Assembly: GCA_024400115.1 (NCBI GenBank) | Contig: JAKSNF010000003.1 | Location: 84,635-148,634, forward strand | Direction: 5' to 3' | Origin: Paludibacteraceae bacterium | GTDB taxonomy: Bacteria; Bacteroidota; Bacteroidia; Bacteroidales; Paludibacteraceae | DNA: 64,000 nucleotides | Part shown: piece after piece, positions 7,699-16,406 of the stretch | Layout of the letters: every line of letters starts with the position of its first letter | Numbering within the stretch: position 1 is the stretch's first letter | Notes under the pieces: generated by a model | The model's input: the letters and a program-made list of their open reading frames with translations, nothing else | Databases searched by the model: none | Told to the model about the DNA's origin: nothing | Translations under genes and position numbers: made by a program

Positions 7699-8991
7699 TT
7701 ATTCTTGTTTCCCGTATGTTACTTTGTCGGGGTTGACGAGTTTGAGGGTCTTGTCGCCCTTGGTAATCGTCACCGTATGTCCCGTAGTGCCTTCGGGGTC
7801 AGTGGGGAGAGCAGCGGCAGCCTCGGCAAGACCGGCGGCTTTACCTTCCTCGATACCTTCGGCTTTGCCGTCTTGGAAGAGTTGAATCATAGAAAGAATT
7901 TGGTTCTTTATGTTATCAACTTTTTCCTTGGTATCTGTACCTGCTGCCTTAATGTCAACAATAGCACCATTTATCCAATTGTTCATTTCGGTATTTTGAA
8001 TACCCTGTCCGGCAGTTTGTATCTCTGCGATAGCATCGGCTTTGTACTTGGCAAGATCAATATCAGCCAACGCCTGTGTCTTGATAGAGTTAACACCCGC
8101 TTCGGTTGTGGCGTTGTTGATATTCGTTATAGCAGTAGTAGCGATAGCAAGGATAGCCTCATCGGTAACACCATCGATGGCTGCGTTTATCTCTGCAATA
8201 GCAGCGGTCTTGATATTAGGAAGAGGATTATATTCTACAAATGTTCCAAAGCATTTCCATTGGTCAGCGTTTTGATAGAGTGCCAACGAACCGGCAGGCA
8301 CATGCAGGGTGGCAGTGCCAATAGAGGCATCCAAGAAGAGATAAGATCCTATAGTCGGTAATGTTGTTGTCCAAGCCACATAAAAATCGGTCAGACCAGA
8401 GCAATTTATAAACGCACCATAGCCAATCTCAGTTACATTTGCGGGGATAGTGATGGAGGTTAACGATTCACACTTCTGGAAAGCTTGATCTCCAATCGTT
8501 GTTAAACCTTCTGGAAGTGTTACAGAGGCCAATGAACAAGATACAAAAGAGTTTCTTCCAATCGAAGTAAGACCTTCCGGAAGGGTAATGGAGGTCAATG
8601 CGGTACACTCATAAAAAGCCCATCCCGTTCCTTCGTCTCCATACATTGTCACTAACTCGCCTGCAAAAGTAATCGTGCCGGCGTGGGTTGATTCGTCATA
8701 GTTGTACGTATAATTCAGCACTTGACCATTGGCATCGAGGAAACAATTGGGGTTGAAGAAACCAAACCCCATCTTCTTAAGTTCAGATGGGTCATCCATA
8801 TATGCGAACTCAGGATACTGAGCCTTGAACGCTTCCCACTTGGCACCGTCTCCCGTCTCATAATCGTATATCAATTCATAGATGTCACCAGAATATAACT
8901 TCTTAGTTGAAGTAAAAGTAATGACAGAGTTTGCTGCCCACAGTCCGACGCTCAGCGTCAGGGCGGCGAATAAAATAGTTAGTTTTTTCAT
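7699..8991 (-). CDS. BspA-family leucine-rich repeat surface protein
   Basis: The 430-residue protein has a signal peptide (MKKLTILFAALTLSVGLWA) and, at about residues 125-200, BspA/LRR_5 repeats of the form LTSITLPEGLTSIG and CESLTSITIPANVTEIG. A following segment (about 255-385) is alanine-rich and probably helical (AIAEIQTAGQGIQN...). The protein ends TVTITKGDKTLKLVNPDKVT. BspA-type proteins are cell-surface adhesins or binding proteins. It is the first gene of an operon with the secreted protein at 6828-7667. A TTTG / TATCTTTG promoter lies 56 bp upstream, and the leader is an ATACAT repeat. Confidence 0.88.
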   Translation of the reverse strand: MKKLTILFAALTLSVGLWAANSVITFTSTKKLYSGDIYELIYDYETGDGAKWEAFKAQYPEFAYMDDPSELKKMGFGFFNPNCFLDANGQVLNYTYNYDESTHAGTITFAGELVTMYGDEGTGWAFYECTALTSITLPEGLTSIGRNSFVSCSLASVTLPEGLTTIGDQAFQKCESLTSITIPANVTEIGYGAFINCSGLTDFYVAWTTTLPTIGSYLFLDASIGTATLHVPAGSLALYQNADQWKCFGTFVEYNPLPNIKTAAIAEINAAIDGVTDEAILAIATTAITNINNATTEAGVNSIKTQALADIDLAKYKADAIAEIQTAGQGIQNTEMNNWINGAIVDIKAAGTDTKEKVDNIKNQILSMIQLFQDGKAEGIEEGKAAGLAEAAAALPTDPEGTTGHTVTITKGDKTLKLVNPDKVTYGKQE

Positions 8992-9023
8992 TATGTTTAA
9001 TGTTTGATGTATGATGTATGCTT
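8992..9023. repeat. ATACAT-type repeat leader of the BspA-like gene
   Basis: Minus strand: AGCATACATCATACATC followed by AAACATTAAACATA, adjoining the start codon. The tract is A/C-rich and unlikely to fold, which may suit Bacteroidota translation starts that lack a Shine-Dalgarno site. Confidence 0.7.
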
Positions 9024-9046
9024 AATGATTTGCACAAATTTGGGTG

Positions 9047-9078
9047 CAAAGATACGGATTTTTTTTGAAATATGCAAA
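9047..9078 (-). promoter_or_regulatory. promoter of the BspA-like operon
   Basis: Minus strand TTTG (9078-9075) and TATCTTTG (9054-9047) with a 20-bp spacer. Confidence 0.8.
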
Positions 9079-9102
9079 TAAAAAGCAATATTTAATAAAG
9101 AA

Positions 9103-10290
9103 TTAGGCAAAGAATTCGGTTATATTGTGAGATAGCAGGTCTGAAATAGGAATACCACCTGTTCCCACTATAATCGTATGTGCCGGATGGAATTTGTTCT
9201 CAAAGGTGTAGATACCGCTATTTGTTTTTCTGCGACCTGATTTGACTTCAACTGCAATGACCCTGTTGCCCATTTGTACAATAAAATCAACCTCCTCATT
9301 TTTGTCTCTCCAATAGAATACATCATAATCATATTCTCTACTCCCGGACAATAGCCACGCACCAATGGCAGATTCTACCCAATGCCCCCACAACTCACTA
9401 TTCGTAAAGACATTAGCAAACTTGCTCCCCTTTTGGGCAGATAAAAGGGCGTTGTTCCAAACCTGGTATTTAGGGATTGACATGTATTTACGGGCTTCAT
9501 CGGCTGCGTATTTACGCAAGCCCCCCAACATCCTACTTTCGTTTAACACGCGTAGATAGGTGGTAATAGTATCCGAGTTGCCGGCATCTTGCAACATCCC
9601 CATAATCTTATTGTTGGATAGAAGTTCTCCGGAATAGATGCAACCCAAATCAAACAACTGGCGTAGTAACGCAGGCTTATAAATGCGTTTCGTTAGAAGA
9701 ACATCTTGGGAAATGGCAGGTTCAATAATAGATTCCTTTATGTATTGCCTCCATCGTGATTCGTTATTTACAAAACGCGCACCGCCGGGGTATCCTCCGT
9801 AATATATGTACTGTTCGAGATTAAACCCAAATGCCTCCTTCATTTCCAAATAAGACCAATGTCCCATTTCTATTACCTCAAATCGTCCCGCTAATGATTC
9901 GGTCAAGCCGTCCATTATCATAAGCCGACTACTACCCAATAAGATAACCTTAATTTTGATTGACTCGCGTGTATCGCGGTCATATTCGGCTTTAACAAAC
10001 TCGCTCCAATTTGGCAATTTATGTATCTCATCTATGGATAGAATCATTTCGTCATAGTTGTGTAGGTGCATCAGCTGTCTAACTTGCATCCAAACACTAC
10101 TAATCCACTTAGGATCACTATTAGGAGCTTCTTCCGCAGAAACAGACAAGAACGGCTGCTGTACAGCGTCTAAAACTTGAGCCACCATAGTGGATTTGCC
10201 AACTTGCCGCGGTCCCATAATAACTTGCATATATCCTCGCGGCTCCTGCATCCTTGCAAGCAAGGTTTGGTATTCAGAACGAACAAACAT
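9103..10290 (-). CDS. ATP-binding protein, AAA/DUF4143 family
   Basis: The 395-residue protein has an N-terminal P-loop ATPase domain with Walker A GPRQVGKS (about residues 27-34) and Walker B ILSIDEIH, and a C-terminal DUF4143 region with the nuclease-like signature EVDFIVQMGNRVIAVEVKSG (D...ExK). Such proteins are common, patchily distributed and often duplicated in Bacteroidales; their role is unknown, with suggestions ranging from defence to mobile-element maintenance. It has no recognisable TTTG / TAnnTTTG promoter. Instead three 22-bp direct repeats lie immediately upstream of the ATG, which suggests its own regulation and probable horizontal transfer. Confidence 0.88.
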   Translation of the reverse strand: MFVRSEYQTLLARMQEPRGYMQVIMGPRQVGKSTMVAQVLDAVQQPFLSVSAEEAPNSDPKWISSVWMQVRQLMHLHNYDEMILSIDEIHKLPNWSEFVKAEYDRDTRESIKIKVILLGSSRLMIMDGLTESLAGRFEVIEMGHWSYLEMKEAFGFNLEQYIYYGGYPGGARFVNNESRWRQYIKESIIEPAISQDVLLTKRIYKPALLRQLFDLGCIYSGELLSNNKIMGMLQDAGNSDTITTYLRVLNESRMLGGLRKYAADEARKYMSIPKYQVWNNALLSAQKGSKFANVFTNSELWGHWVESAIGAWLLSGSREYDYDVFYWRDKNEEVDFIVQMGNRVIAVEVKSGRRKTNSGIYTFENKFHPAHTIIVGTGGIPISDLLSHNITEFFA

Positions 10291-10292
10291 AC

Positions 10293-10358
10293 TTTTTAAT
10301 TACAAAATTCACGATTTATAGTTACAAAATTCACGAATCTTTATGATAAATTTCACGA
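10293..10358. repeat. three 22-bp iterons upstream of the DUF4143 ATPase
   Basis: Units 10293-10314, 10315-10336 and 10337-10358 all end in TTCACGA. The first two share TTACAAAATTCACGA and the third has GATAAATTTCACGA. The exact 22-bp phasing (two helical turns) fits cooperative protein binding, such as an operator. Confidence 0.8.
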
Positions 10359-10493
10359 ATTCCGCGGCAAATATACAACAAAAATTTGGTATGAGCAAAT
10401 TTTAGAGCAAAAAAATGAAAATTATTTTCAGTTTGCACATAATCCAGCCAACTCGGTGAACGAAATCACGCCAAAACACTTCCGGATGCAAAA

Positions 10494-11786
10494 CTAAAAA
10501 TTTTGCTGCCACATCGCTTTCACATCTTCCCAACGATAGTAACAACCTTCAACGGGAGTCAAACCAACAATCGGACGCTCAATCTCATTATACAACACTT
10601 TCACGAGAATATCCTCTCCACCTTTCTCTCCGCCTCTCTGCCCGCCTTTTCTATAAAAAATCATCTGTATATTTGAAGCCATACACAGGTTATGGTGGGC
10701 AATCCAACGCTGTTCAATCTCTTCGGGTTGCATCTCATCACCGCCAATCTCACCTATTCCCATATTACTAACGATAGTCATAAGCGGGTAGTCGTGTCCG
10801 AACCTCAAATCGGCGGCATAGTCACCGCTCTCAATAGCTCGGTCAGCTTTGTCTATCCACTCTTTGAGGGCGATATTGGCATTATGAAGGCGTTTAGCTC
10901 CTACTTGAGGTACATTGCAGAAATAGAGTGCCATGTAATAGGTCTTCTCCATCACATAATAATAAACCGTAGCGGTATCCATATAACGGAAGATATTGCA
11001 GTCTAAATCGAAGTCCTGACTGATAGCCGCTGTTTCGTATATATCGCGTTGCAGATGACGGACATTGAGGTTGAGACCTGTAGTATCGGTAAAGAGACGA
11101 TTCAGTACTACCGTTTCGTCATACGGGAGTAGCTTCAAAAGGGCTACCTGTATGCTGTCATGTGCAGGCTTAACGGGTAGGTCACTGCCTGTACAGTCAA
11201 TGTATTTTTGCGTTTGTTCGCCCGTATCAAAATTATAACGGATAGTGTGGTTGAGGCTTGTGAGGCTATTGGTAAAAGCTGCCATGGAGATAAGGCAACG
11301 TGGAATCATACTACCAATAGATTGAATATGAATATTCTTCTTTTTCAGTACCTCCGGAAAGCGTTCATACATACGTTGAGCAATAGCGGCGTGTTCGCGT
11401 TCACCACGATCGGTAAGGCGTCCGTCGGCGTAATTATAGGAAGCCAATACGGCTTGTGCCAACGGGATGAGTTCACTACCCGTGCGGGTCAGCACGCCCA
11501 AAGAGTCTGCACGATAAAGGGTATTGAGTAAGCCCACATAATGTTTATCCCCCCAAGCGGAGCGAGAGCCGTGACGGCCGTAGTGGCTGATATAGAAAGG
11601 CTGATAGCCTTTCGGAGCGGGTGTGTTCTGATAGCCGTTGGTGCCGGCGATAGGATACTCATATGAATGGAGATTACAGCCGATACGGGTATAGTCCTCC
11701 CGCAGGTCCTGAATGATTTGTTCGTTACGTGCCGAGAGATTGATCGTCAAGCAGCATGTCAATAATAAGAGAATCGTCTTGTTCAT
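10494..11786 (-). CDS. histidine-type acid phosphatase, MINPP/phytase-like
   Basis: The 430-residue protein has a signal peptide (MNKTILLLLTCCLTINLSA) and is predicted to be periplasmic or exported. It carries the clade-2 histidine phosphatase motif YGRHGSR near residue 70 and a distal catalytic GHD (LRFGHDYPLM) near residue 330. Bacteroides relatives (MINPP) remove phosphate from inositol phosphates, so phytate or another phosphate ester is a likely substrate, though substrate cannot be read from sequence alone. It is a single-gene unit with its own promoter 37 bp upstream. Confidence 0.88.
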   Translation of the reverse strand: MNKTILLLLTCCLTINLSARNEQIIQDLREDYTRIGCNLHSYEYPIAGTNGYQNTPAPKGYQPFYISHYGRHGSRSAWGDKHYVGLLNTLYRADSLGVLTRTGSELIPLAQAVLASYNYADGRLTDRGEREHAAIAQRMYERFPEVLKKKNIHIQSIGSMIPRCLISMAAFTNSLTSLNHTIRYNFDTGEQTQKYIDCTGSDLPVKPAHDSIQVALLKLLPYDETVVLNRLFTDTTGLNLNVRHLQRDIYETAAISQDFDLDCNIFRYMDTATVYYYVMEKTYYMALYFCNVPQVGAKRLHNANIALKEWIDKADRAIESGDYAADLRFGHDYPLMTIVSNMGIGEIGGDEMQPEEIEQRWIAHHNLCMASNIQMIFYRKGGQRGGEKGGEDILVKVLYNEIERPIVGLTPVEGCYYRWEDVKAMWQQNF

Positions 11787-11822
11787 GGTTTTTATTCGTT
11801 AGTTGTGATTTATATTTTTGTG

Positions 11823-11854
11823 CAAAGGTAATGCTTTTTTCTGAGATATGCAAA
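11823..11854 (-). promoter_or_regulatory. promoter of the histidine phosphatase gene
   Basis: Minus strand TTTG (11854-11851) and TACCTTTG (11830-11823), 20-bp spacer. Confidence 0.82.
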
Positions 11855-11916
11855 TATAAATGCACTTTTCCCACCGAATTAGCAAGAAAAGCGCATTTAC
11901 AAATCAAGAGATTGTG

Positions 11917-12354
11917 TTAGTCCACATCCACTTCTTTCAAAGCGCCGGAAAGGTCGAAGGTTAGTTCGATACGGTTATTCAGTTCCACCTCCTGTTCACG
12001 ATCGCTCTTATCAATGCTATACTTAATGATAAGGGCATCGGGATACATCTTGGTCACGGTGGTTTGAATAGGAGTAGGCACCAGTTCATTTGGAACACCA
12101 GCCAAGACTCTAACACTTTCTAACGCGCCTTTGTTATCAAAGTCCCATTGTGACCGGTCAGAAAGCAGGACATCGTACTCAGCCCAAGCACTCCTACCCT
12201 CTTGTGTCACGGCTATTATTTGCTGAACATCAACATATTGTTGCAACAATGTTTTCGCATTGTCGGGTAATAAGTCGAACGAGATAATTTTAGAGTCATC
12301 CGCACAAGCGGAAAGAGAAAATGCACAAAAGGCAATAATAAGTAATTTTTTCAT
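11917..12354 (-). CDS. PepSY-like (DUF2874) lipoprotein
   Basis: The start at 12354 gives a 145-residue protein with a lipoprotein leader (MKKLLIIAFCAFSLSACADD, cysteine after LSA); a longer frame beginning at 12402 overlaps the promoter and is rejected. The rest fits the PepSY-like DUF2874 fold, two beta-alpha-beta units with F(D/N)xxGxL(K/E) turns (WDFDNKGALESV and LTFDLSGALKEVDVD). These are periplasmic proteins of unknown function, possibly inhibitors or sensors. A promoter lies 18-49 bp upstream. Confidence 0.82.
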   Translation of the reverse strand: MKKLLIIAFCAFSLSACADDSKIISFDLLPDNAKTLLQQYVDVQQIIAVTQEGRSAWAEYDVLLSDRSQWDFDNKGALESVRVLAGVPNELVPTPIQTTVTKMYPDALIIKYSIDKSDREQEVELNNRIELTFDLSGALKEVDVD

Positions 12355-12371
12355 AAACTCAGATTTTTGTG

Positions 12372-12403
12372 CAAAGGTACAACTTTTTTGGGATATGTGC
12401 AAC
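12372..12403 (-). promoter_or_regulatory. promoter of the PepSY-like gene
   Basis: Minus strand GTTG (12403-12400, weak form of TTTG) and TACCTTTG (12379-12372), 20-bp spacer. Confidence 0.7.
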
Positions 12404-12886
12404 TATTTTTGTGATTTTTATGATTTTTTGAGGTTCTGGGAGACTATATCTCTCACAGATTCCACAGATGAGGCAGCGGGGAAAGATTAGTTACGTCTGT
12501 CACCAATCTAAACAACCTTTTTCCACCAAAGGTGGTGCAGAGCATTTGCCGCACGCTCGCAGGGCGTACAATGTCGCGTGGAGCAACCTCGCTATTCGCA
12601 GCCGTATTTGTGGTATAAGCGGTTGCCATAATAATGGTGAGACGAATTACGCACGATGATAGTGCCATTATTCGGTGATGACAGTGTGATTACCCCGCGG
12701 TGACATAGTGAAGACATACGCAGAAACCGAGCAGTTACCGAGCAGAAACCGAGCAGATACCGAGCAGATAGTAAGTGCTGAAAGCAGGGGGATGGCAGGG
12801 GATTACAGGGTGACTGTCCGCAAATATGCGAGTGCTACTACCAAAATGAGTAAAGGCGACCCTATGGGCCGCCACTGGGAGTAATA
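12404..12886. other. gene-free spacer with repeats
   Basis: No frame here has a credible start, codon pattern or similarity that I can recognise. The stretch 12673-12819 is largely built of 11-bp-spaced units of changing sequence (GTGA-rich, then GCAGAAACCGA-type, then AGGGGAT-type). A weak hairpin GGCGACC/GGCCGCC at about 12857-12874 could end the gene at 12887. Confidence 0.55.
12720..12774. repeat. five 11-bp tandem repeats
   Basis: GCAGAAACCGA, GCAGTTACCGA, GCAGAAACCGA, GCAGATACCGA and GCAGATAGTAA, with exact 11-bp spacing. Confidence 0.85.
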
Positions 12887-13219
12887 TCAGTATGAGATTA
12901 TTTGTGACTGTCCTGCCTTAACATTACCCGACCATTCTTTTTCTGTTGGATAAAATAAGTATCCCGATTGTTGCTTTACTTTAATATTATAATATCCAAC
13001 TTCAACCTCTTTTTTTACAGAGGTATTGCCTTGTTGTGTAAAAGATAACGATGTGTTTCCGTTAATTGTAACATAATAAGAATCATTTGTTGTGTTCAAC
13101 AATTGAATGGTTCCTTTACTCGTAGGCTCTTCACCACGAGACGTCGAACCGTTTTTTGAACAATTGGTTAATCCAAAAGTCATTGTGCATAACACAATAA
13201 AATACAATAGTTTTTTCAT
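12887..13219 (-). CDS. small lipoprotein of unknown function
   Basis: The 110-residue product begins MKKLLYFIVLCTMTFGLTNC, a lipoprotein leader with LTNC as lipobox. The remaining 90 residues are beta-rich and polar (TIQLLNTTNDSYYVTINGN ... VEVGYYNIKVKQQSGY), resembling a small carboxypeptidase-regulatory or Ig-like beta sandwich that displays short peptide turns. I do not recognise a family. No standard promoter is visible just upstream; the region upstream holds a small RNA on the same strand that ends about 90 bp before the ATG. Confidence 0.75.
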   Translation of the reverse strand: MKKLLYFIVLCTMTFGLTNCSKNGSTSRGEEPTSKGTIQLLNTTNDSYYVTINGNTSLSFTQQGNTSVKKEVEVGYYNIKVKQQSGYLFYPTEKEWSGNVKAGQSQIISY

Positions 13220-13310
13220 AATGATTGTTTAATACTTTTGCCTACTCTTCATCAGATTTTCGGCTTACTCCGTTGTTAATAACTATTTGGTCGTCCGTTG
13301 TCGACGAGGC

Positions 13311-13455
13311 ACAAAAAAGTGGACTAAACTTTTAATCCACTATTCTTGGTATCGCCAAACACCTTGCCGTTGGATAAAGTAAAGCCCACTCAAAGAGAGT
13401 GAGCGTTGAACTTTACTTCACTACGGCTAAAAATTGGCGATTTTAGAATAGTGTG
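13311..13455 (-). ncRNA. highly structured small RNA, 6S-like candidate
   Basis: On the minus strand a transcript of about 145 nt is delimited by a promoter and a terminator. It folds into one long nested rod: CACTATTCT with AGAATAGTG (9 bp), TCGCCAA with TTGGCGA (7), GCCGT with ACGGC (5), AAGTAAAG with CTTTACTT (8), and an apical stem GCTCACTC/GAGTGGGC (8, one wobble) with loop TCTTT. Internal loops separate the helices. There is no ORF. Length, single-rod shape, own promoter and U-tract terminator fit 6S RNA or the Bacteroidales-1 type RNA, but sequence identity to either was not tested. Confidence 0.65.
13313..13340 (-). terminator. terminator of the structured small RNA
   Basis: Minus strand GTGGATTAAA / TTTAGTCCAC stem (one G-U pair, two-base loop if fully paired) followed by TTTTTT. 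The 5' arm overlaps the closing helix of the RNA by three bases. Confidence 0.75.
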
Positions 13456-13458
13456 AAC

Positions 13459-13490
13459 TAAAGATAACGCTATATTATCTATTGTGCAAA
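13459..13490 (-). promoter_or_regulatory. promoter of the structured small RNA
   Basis: Minus strand TTTG (13490-13487) and TATCTTTA (13466-13459), 20-bp spacer. The predicted start is at about 13455, exactly at the closing helix. Confidence 0.72.
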
Positions 13491-13543
13491 TTTCTTGCTT
13501 GTTTTATTTCATAGGCTGTAATTTTATTATTAATTTGATTTTA

Positions 13544-13575
13544 CTAGAATGCTAGAGAACTAGAAAACTAGATTT
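13544..13575. repeat. four 8-bp CTAGA repeats
   Basis: CTAGAATG, CTAGAGAA, CTAGAAAA and CTAGATTT in tandem directly after the end of the four-helix protein gene. Confidence 0.75.
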
Positions 13576-13577
13576 AT

Positions 13578-14141
13578 TTAATAACCTCTAACACGACGAC
13601 GAGCAGCGGACATCTGCTCTTTAATCCCCCCTTCAGCAAGGAAAGCCGCTTCCAACTTGGTCAAATAGGACATTATTCCCCTATCCGCTTGATGAATAAG
13701 CGTCAGAGCCGTATTACAAAACTCCTCTAAATTCCAACGTTCAAAATATGGGGCGTACTGCCCAACATCGTTATTAGCAAAACAATAGTCTTTCAGAGCC
13801 TTACTTCGAGGATGAGTAGATGTCCAAATAGGCAAACCATTGACACGTAATTGATCCTCATAATCTTCTTGCAATTCCTTAAGAGAGCCACGCGCAACAT
13901 TGAGCAATTTAAGAGCCATCTCCATAGAGGTCATACCATCTTCTAATCCTTCCACTATATTCTGTTTGCCAGAACGCGCCGCTTGTACCATTTGATCAAT
14001 CGTACGATCTCCTCGTTCCAAATATCTATTTACAAAATAATAAGTCATATCATAGAGGATGACCGTCTTTTTGTAAAACAATAATGCCTTGCAATCCGTA
14101 AGAGGTTTTAGAAAACCATTAGGGTTAAGAGGAGAAGACAT
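13578..14141 (-). CDS. four-helix-bundle suffix domain protein
   Basis: The 187-residue protein matches the Bacteroidota family that combines a four-helix (avd/S23-like) core (FYKKTVILYDMTYYFVNRYL, then RTIDQMVQAARSGKQNIVEG) with a conserved C-terminal suffix (MSYLTKLEAAFLAEGGIKE). The family is cytoplasmic and its function is unknown; related small four-helix proteins occur in rRNA intervening sequences and retroelements. It has no detectable partner here and lies between two CTAGA repeat tracts downstream of mutB, with which it may be co-transcribed. Confidence 0.85.
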   Translation of the reverse strand: MSSPLNPNGFLKPLTDCKALLFYKKTVILYDMTYYFVNRYLERGDRTIDQMVQAARSGKQNIVEGLEDGMTSMEMALKLLNVARGSLKELQEDYEDQLRVNGLPIWTSTHPRSKALKDYCFANNDVGQYAPYFERWNLEEFCNTALTLIHQADRGIMSYLTKLEAAFLAEGGIKEQMSAARRRVRGY

Positions 14142-14191
14142 AACGATAATAAATTTAGTGGTTAGAGAGATAGTTGACTAGAGGATTAGAA

Positions 14192-14255
14192 ATCTAGAAA
14201 TCTAGAGTTCTAGAAAACTAGACAACTAGAATCCTAGAGCTCTAGATAACTAGAA
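14192..14255. repeat. eight 8-bp CTAGA repeats downstream of mutB
   Basis: ATCTAGAA, ATCTAGAG, TTCTAGAA, AACTAGAC, AACTAGAA, TCCTAGAG, CTCTAGAT and AACTAGAA run without gaps up to 4 bp before the mutB stop codon. Confidence 0.85.
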
Positions 14256-14259
14256 AAAC

Positions 14260-16398
14260 TTATTGGAGCAATAGTTCCATAATCGTGCAAGCTGCTTTAG
14301 CCACGGGGCTACCGGGACCAAAGATAGCGGCTACACCCGCCTTATAGAGGTAGTCATAGTCCTGTGCGGGGATAACACCACCGGCAATGACCATAATATC
14401 CTCACGACCCAGTTTCTTGAGTTCGTCAATGACTTGCGGAACGAGGGTCTTGTGACCGGCTGCGAGCGAGCTGACACCGAGTACATGAACGTCGTTCTCA
14501 ACAGCTTGCTTAGCTGCTTCAGCGGGCGTTTGGAACAAAGGTCCCATATCGACATCGAAACCGCAATCGGCATAACCGGTAGCGACTACTTTAGCACCAC
14601 GGTCGTGTCCGTCCTGACCCATCTTAGCGATCATGATACGAGGTTGACGACCTTCTTTCTTAGCGAACTCGGCTGTGAGTTCTTGAGCACGTTGGAAGTA
14701 CTCATCGTTCTTTGTTCCTGCTGCGTACACGCCTGAAATAGTTCTAATAGTTGCTTTATAACGTCCAACGACTTTCTCGCATGCGTCGGAAATCTCACCC
14801 AGACTAGCGCGGAGGCCGGCAGCCTTAACCGCGAGTGCGAGCAGGTTCTCGCCTTTCTTACCGTCAGCCCATGCTTGAACGGAAGCCGTGATCTCATCCA
14901 GAGCAGCTTGAACAGCTTTCTCGTCACGGTTCTTACGCAGTTCTTGCAAGCGAGCCACTTGCTCGGTACGAACGGCAGTATTATCGACTTCAAGGATATC
15001 AATGGGATCCTCATGGTCAAGGCGATACTCGTTCACGCCGATGATCTTTTGTTCACCGGAGTCGATACGAGCCTGCGTGCGAGCAGCGGCTTCCTCGATA
15101 CGCATCTTCGGAATACCGGTCTCAATAGCAGCAGCCATACCACCGAGTTTCTCAATCTCTTGGATATGCTCCCAAGCCTTGTCAGCGATTTCCTTCGTGA
15201 GGGTCTCTACATAGTACGAACCAGCCCACGGGTCAATCTGCTTACAGATCTTCGTTTCCTCTTGGATATATATCTGCGTATTACGAGCGATACGAGCAGA
15301 GAAGTCAGTCGGCAGAGCGATAGCCTCATCCAGGGCGTTGGTGTGCAGCGATTGGGTGTGACCCAAAGCAGCAGCCATAGCCTCGATACAGGTACGACCT
15401 ACGTTGTTATAGGGGTCTTGCTCGGTCAGTGACCAACCAGAAGTCTGACAGTGGGTACGGAGAGCCATCGATTTGGGGTTCTTAGCACCAAAACTCTTCA
15501 CGATCTTAGCCCAGAGCATACGAGCGGCACGCATCTTAGCAATCTCCATGAAGTGGTTCGTTCCGATAGCCCAGAAGAAGCTCAAACGAGGAGCGAACGT
15601 ATCTACGGACATACCTGCGTTCACACCGGCACGGAGGTATTCGATACCATCAGCGAGGGTGTAAGCCAACTCGATATCAGCCGTTGCACCAGCTTCCTGC
15701 ATGTGGTAACCGGAGATAGAGATAGAGTTGAACTTAGGCATGTTCTGCGATGTATATTCGAAGATATCAGCGATGATCTTCATCGAGAACTTAGGCGGAT
15801 AGATATAGGTATTACGTACCATGAACTCTTTGAGGATATCGTTTTGGATAGTACCAGCCATCTCCTCGAGTTTAGCACCTTGTTCCAAACCGGCATTAAT
15901 ATAGAATGCCAAGATAGGCAGAACGGCACCGTTCATAGTCATGGAGACGGACATCTTATTCAACGGAATACCGGCAAAGAGCACTTTCATATCCTCGAGC
16001 GAGCAGATGCTCACACCGGCTTTACCTACATCACCGACAACGCGCATGTTATCAGCGTTATAACCACGGTGCGTGGGAAGGTCAAAGGCAACGGAAAGTC
16101 CCTTCTGACCGGAAGCTAAGTTACGGCGATAGAAAGCGTTGGACTCAGCAGCGGTAGAGAAACCGGCGTACTGACGAATAGTCCAAGGACGCATGGGGTA
16201 CATACCACTATAAGGACCACGCAGGAAAGGAGGCAGACCGGCAGCATAACTGAGGTGCTCCATGCCTTGAAGGTCATCTTTAGTATAAACGGGTTTAACC
16301 TCAATCTTTTCAGGGGTAACCCAAGAAGTCTCATTAGCTCCTTCAAACTTAGAAGCAGCTACTTTCTTAATGTCAATATCTTTAAAATTAGGTTTCAT
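14260..16398 (-). CDS. mutB: methylmalonyl-CoA mutase large subunit (B12-binding)
   Basis: The 712-residue subunit carries the catalytic TIM barrel and a C-terminal cobalamin-binding domain with the base-off motif DGHDRG (in [17 protein letters not shown]), followed by the SxL (VSSLAAGH) and GG (IAGGVIP) elements. With MutA and adenosylcobalamin it interconverts succinyl-CoA and methylmalonyl-CoA, the route to propionate in Bacteroidales fermentation. It lies 8 bp downstream of mutA and shares its promoter. Confidence 0.98.
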   Translation of the reverse strand: MKPNFKDIDIKKVAASKFEGANETSWVTPEKIEVKPVYTKDDLQGMEHLSYAAGLPPFLRGPYSGMYPMRPWTIRQYAGFSTAAESNAFYRRNLASGQKGLSVAFDLPTHRGYNADNMRVVGDVGKAGVSICSLEDMKVLFAGIPLNKMSVSMTMNGAVLPILAFYINAGLEQGAKLEEMAGTIQNDILKEFMVRNTYIYPPKFSMKIIADIFEYTSQNMPKFNSISISGYHMQEAGATADIELAYTLADGIEYLRAGVNAGMSVDTFAPRLSFFWAIGTNHFMEIAKMRAARMLWAKIVKSFGAKNPKSMALRTHCQTSGWSLTEQDPYNNVGRTCIEAMAAALGHTQSLHTNALDEAIALPTDFSARIARNTQIYIQEETKICKQIDPWAGSYYVETLTKEIADKAWEHIQEIEKLGGMAAAIETGIPKMRIEEAAARTQARIDSGEQKIIGVNEYRLDHEDPIDILEVDNTAVRTEQVARLQELRKNRDEKAVQAALDEITASVQAWADGKKGENLLALAVKAAGLRASLGEISDACEKVVGRYKATIRTISGVYAAGTKNDEYFQRAQELTAEFAKKEGRQPRIMIAKMGQDGHDRGAKVVATGYADCGFDVDMGPLFQTPAEAAKQAVENDVHVLGVSSLAAGHKTLVPQVIDELKKLGREDIMVIAGGVIPAQDYDYLYKAGVAAIFGPGSPVAKAACTIMELLLQ

Positions 16399-16406
16399 AA
16401 CTGCAA

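Noticed and set aside
13234..13241. Plus-strand TACTTTTG as a promoter
   Set aside because: There is no TTTG box 20 bp upstream and no gene downstream on that strand.
15451..16119. Long plus-strand open frame (222 codons) opposite mutB
   Set aside because: It is a shadow of the strongly conserved mutB reading frame.
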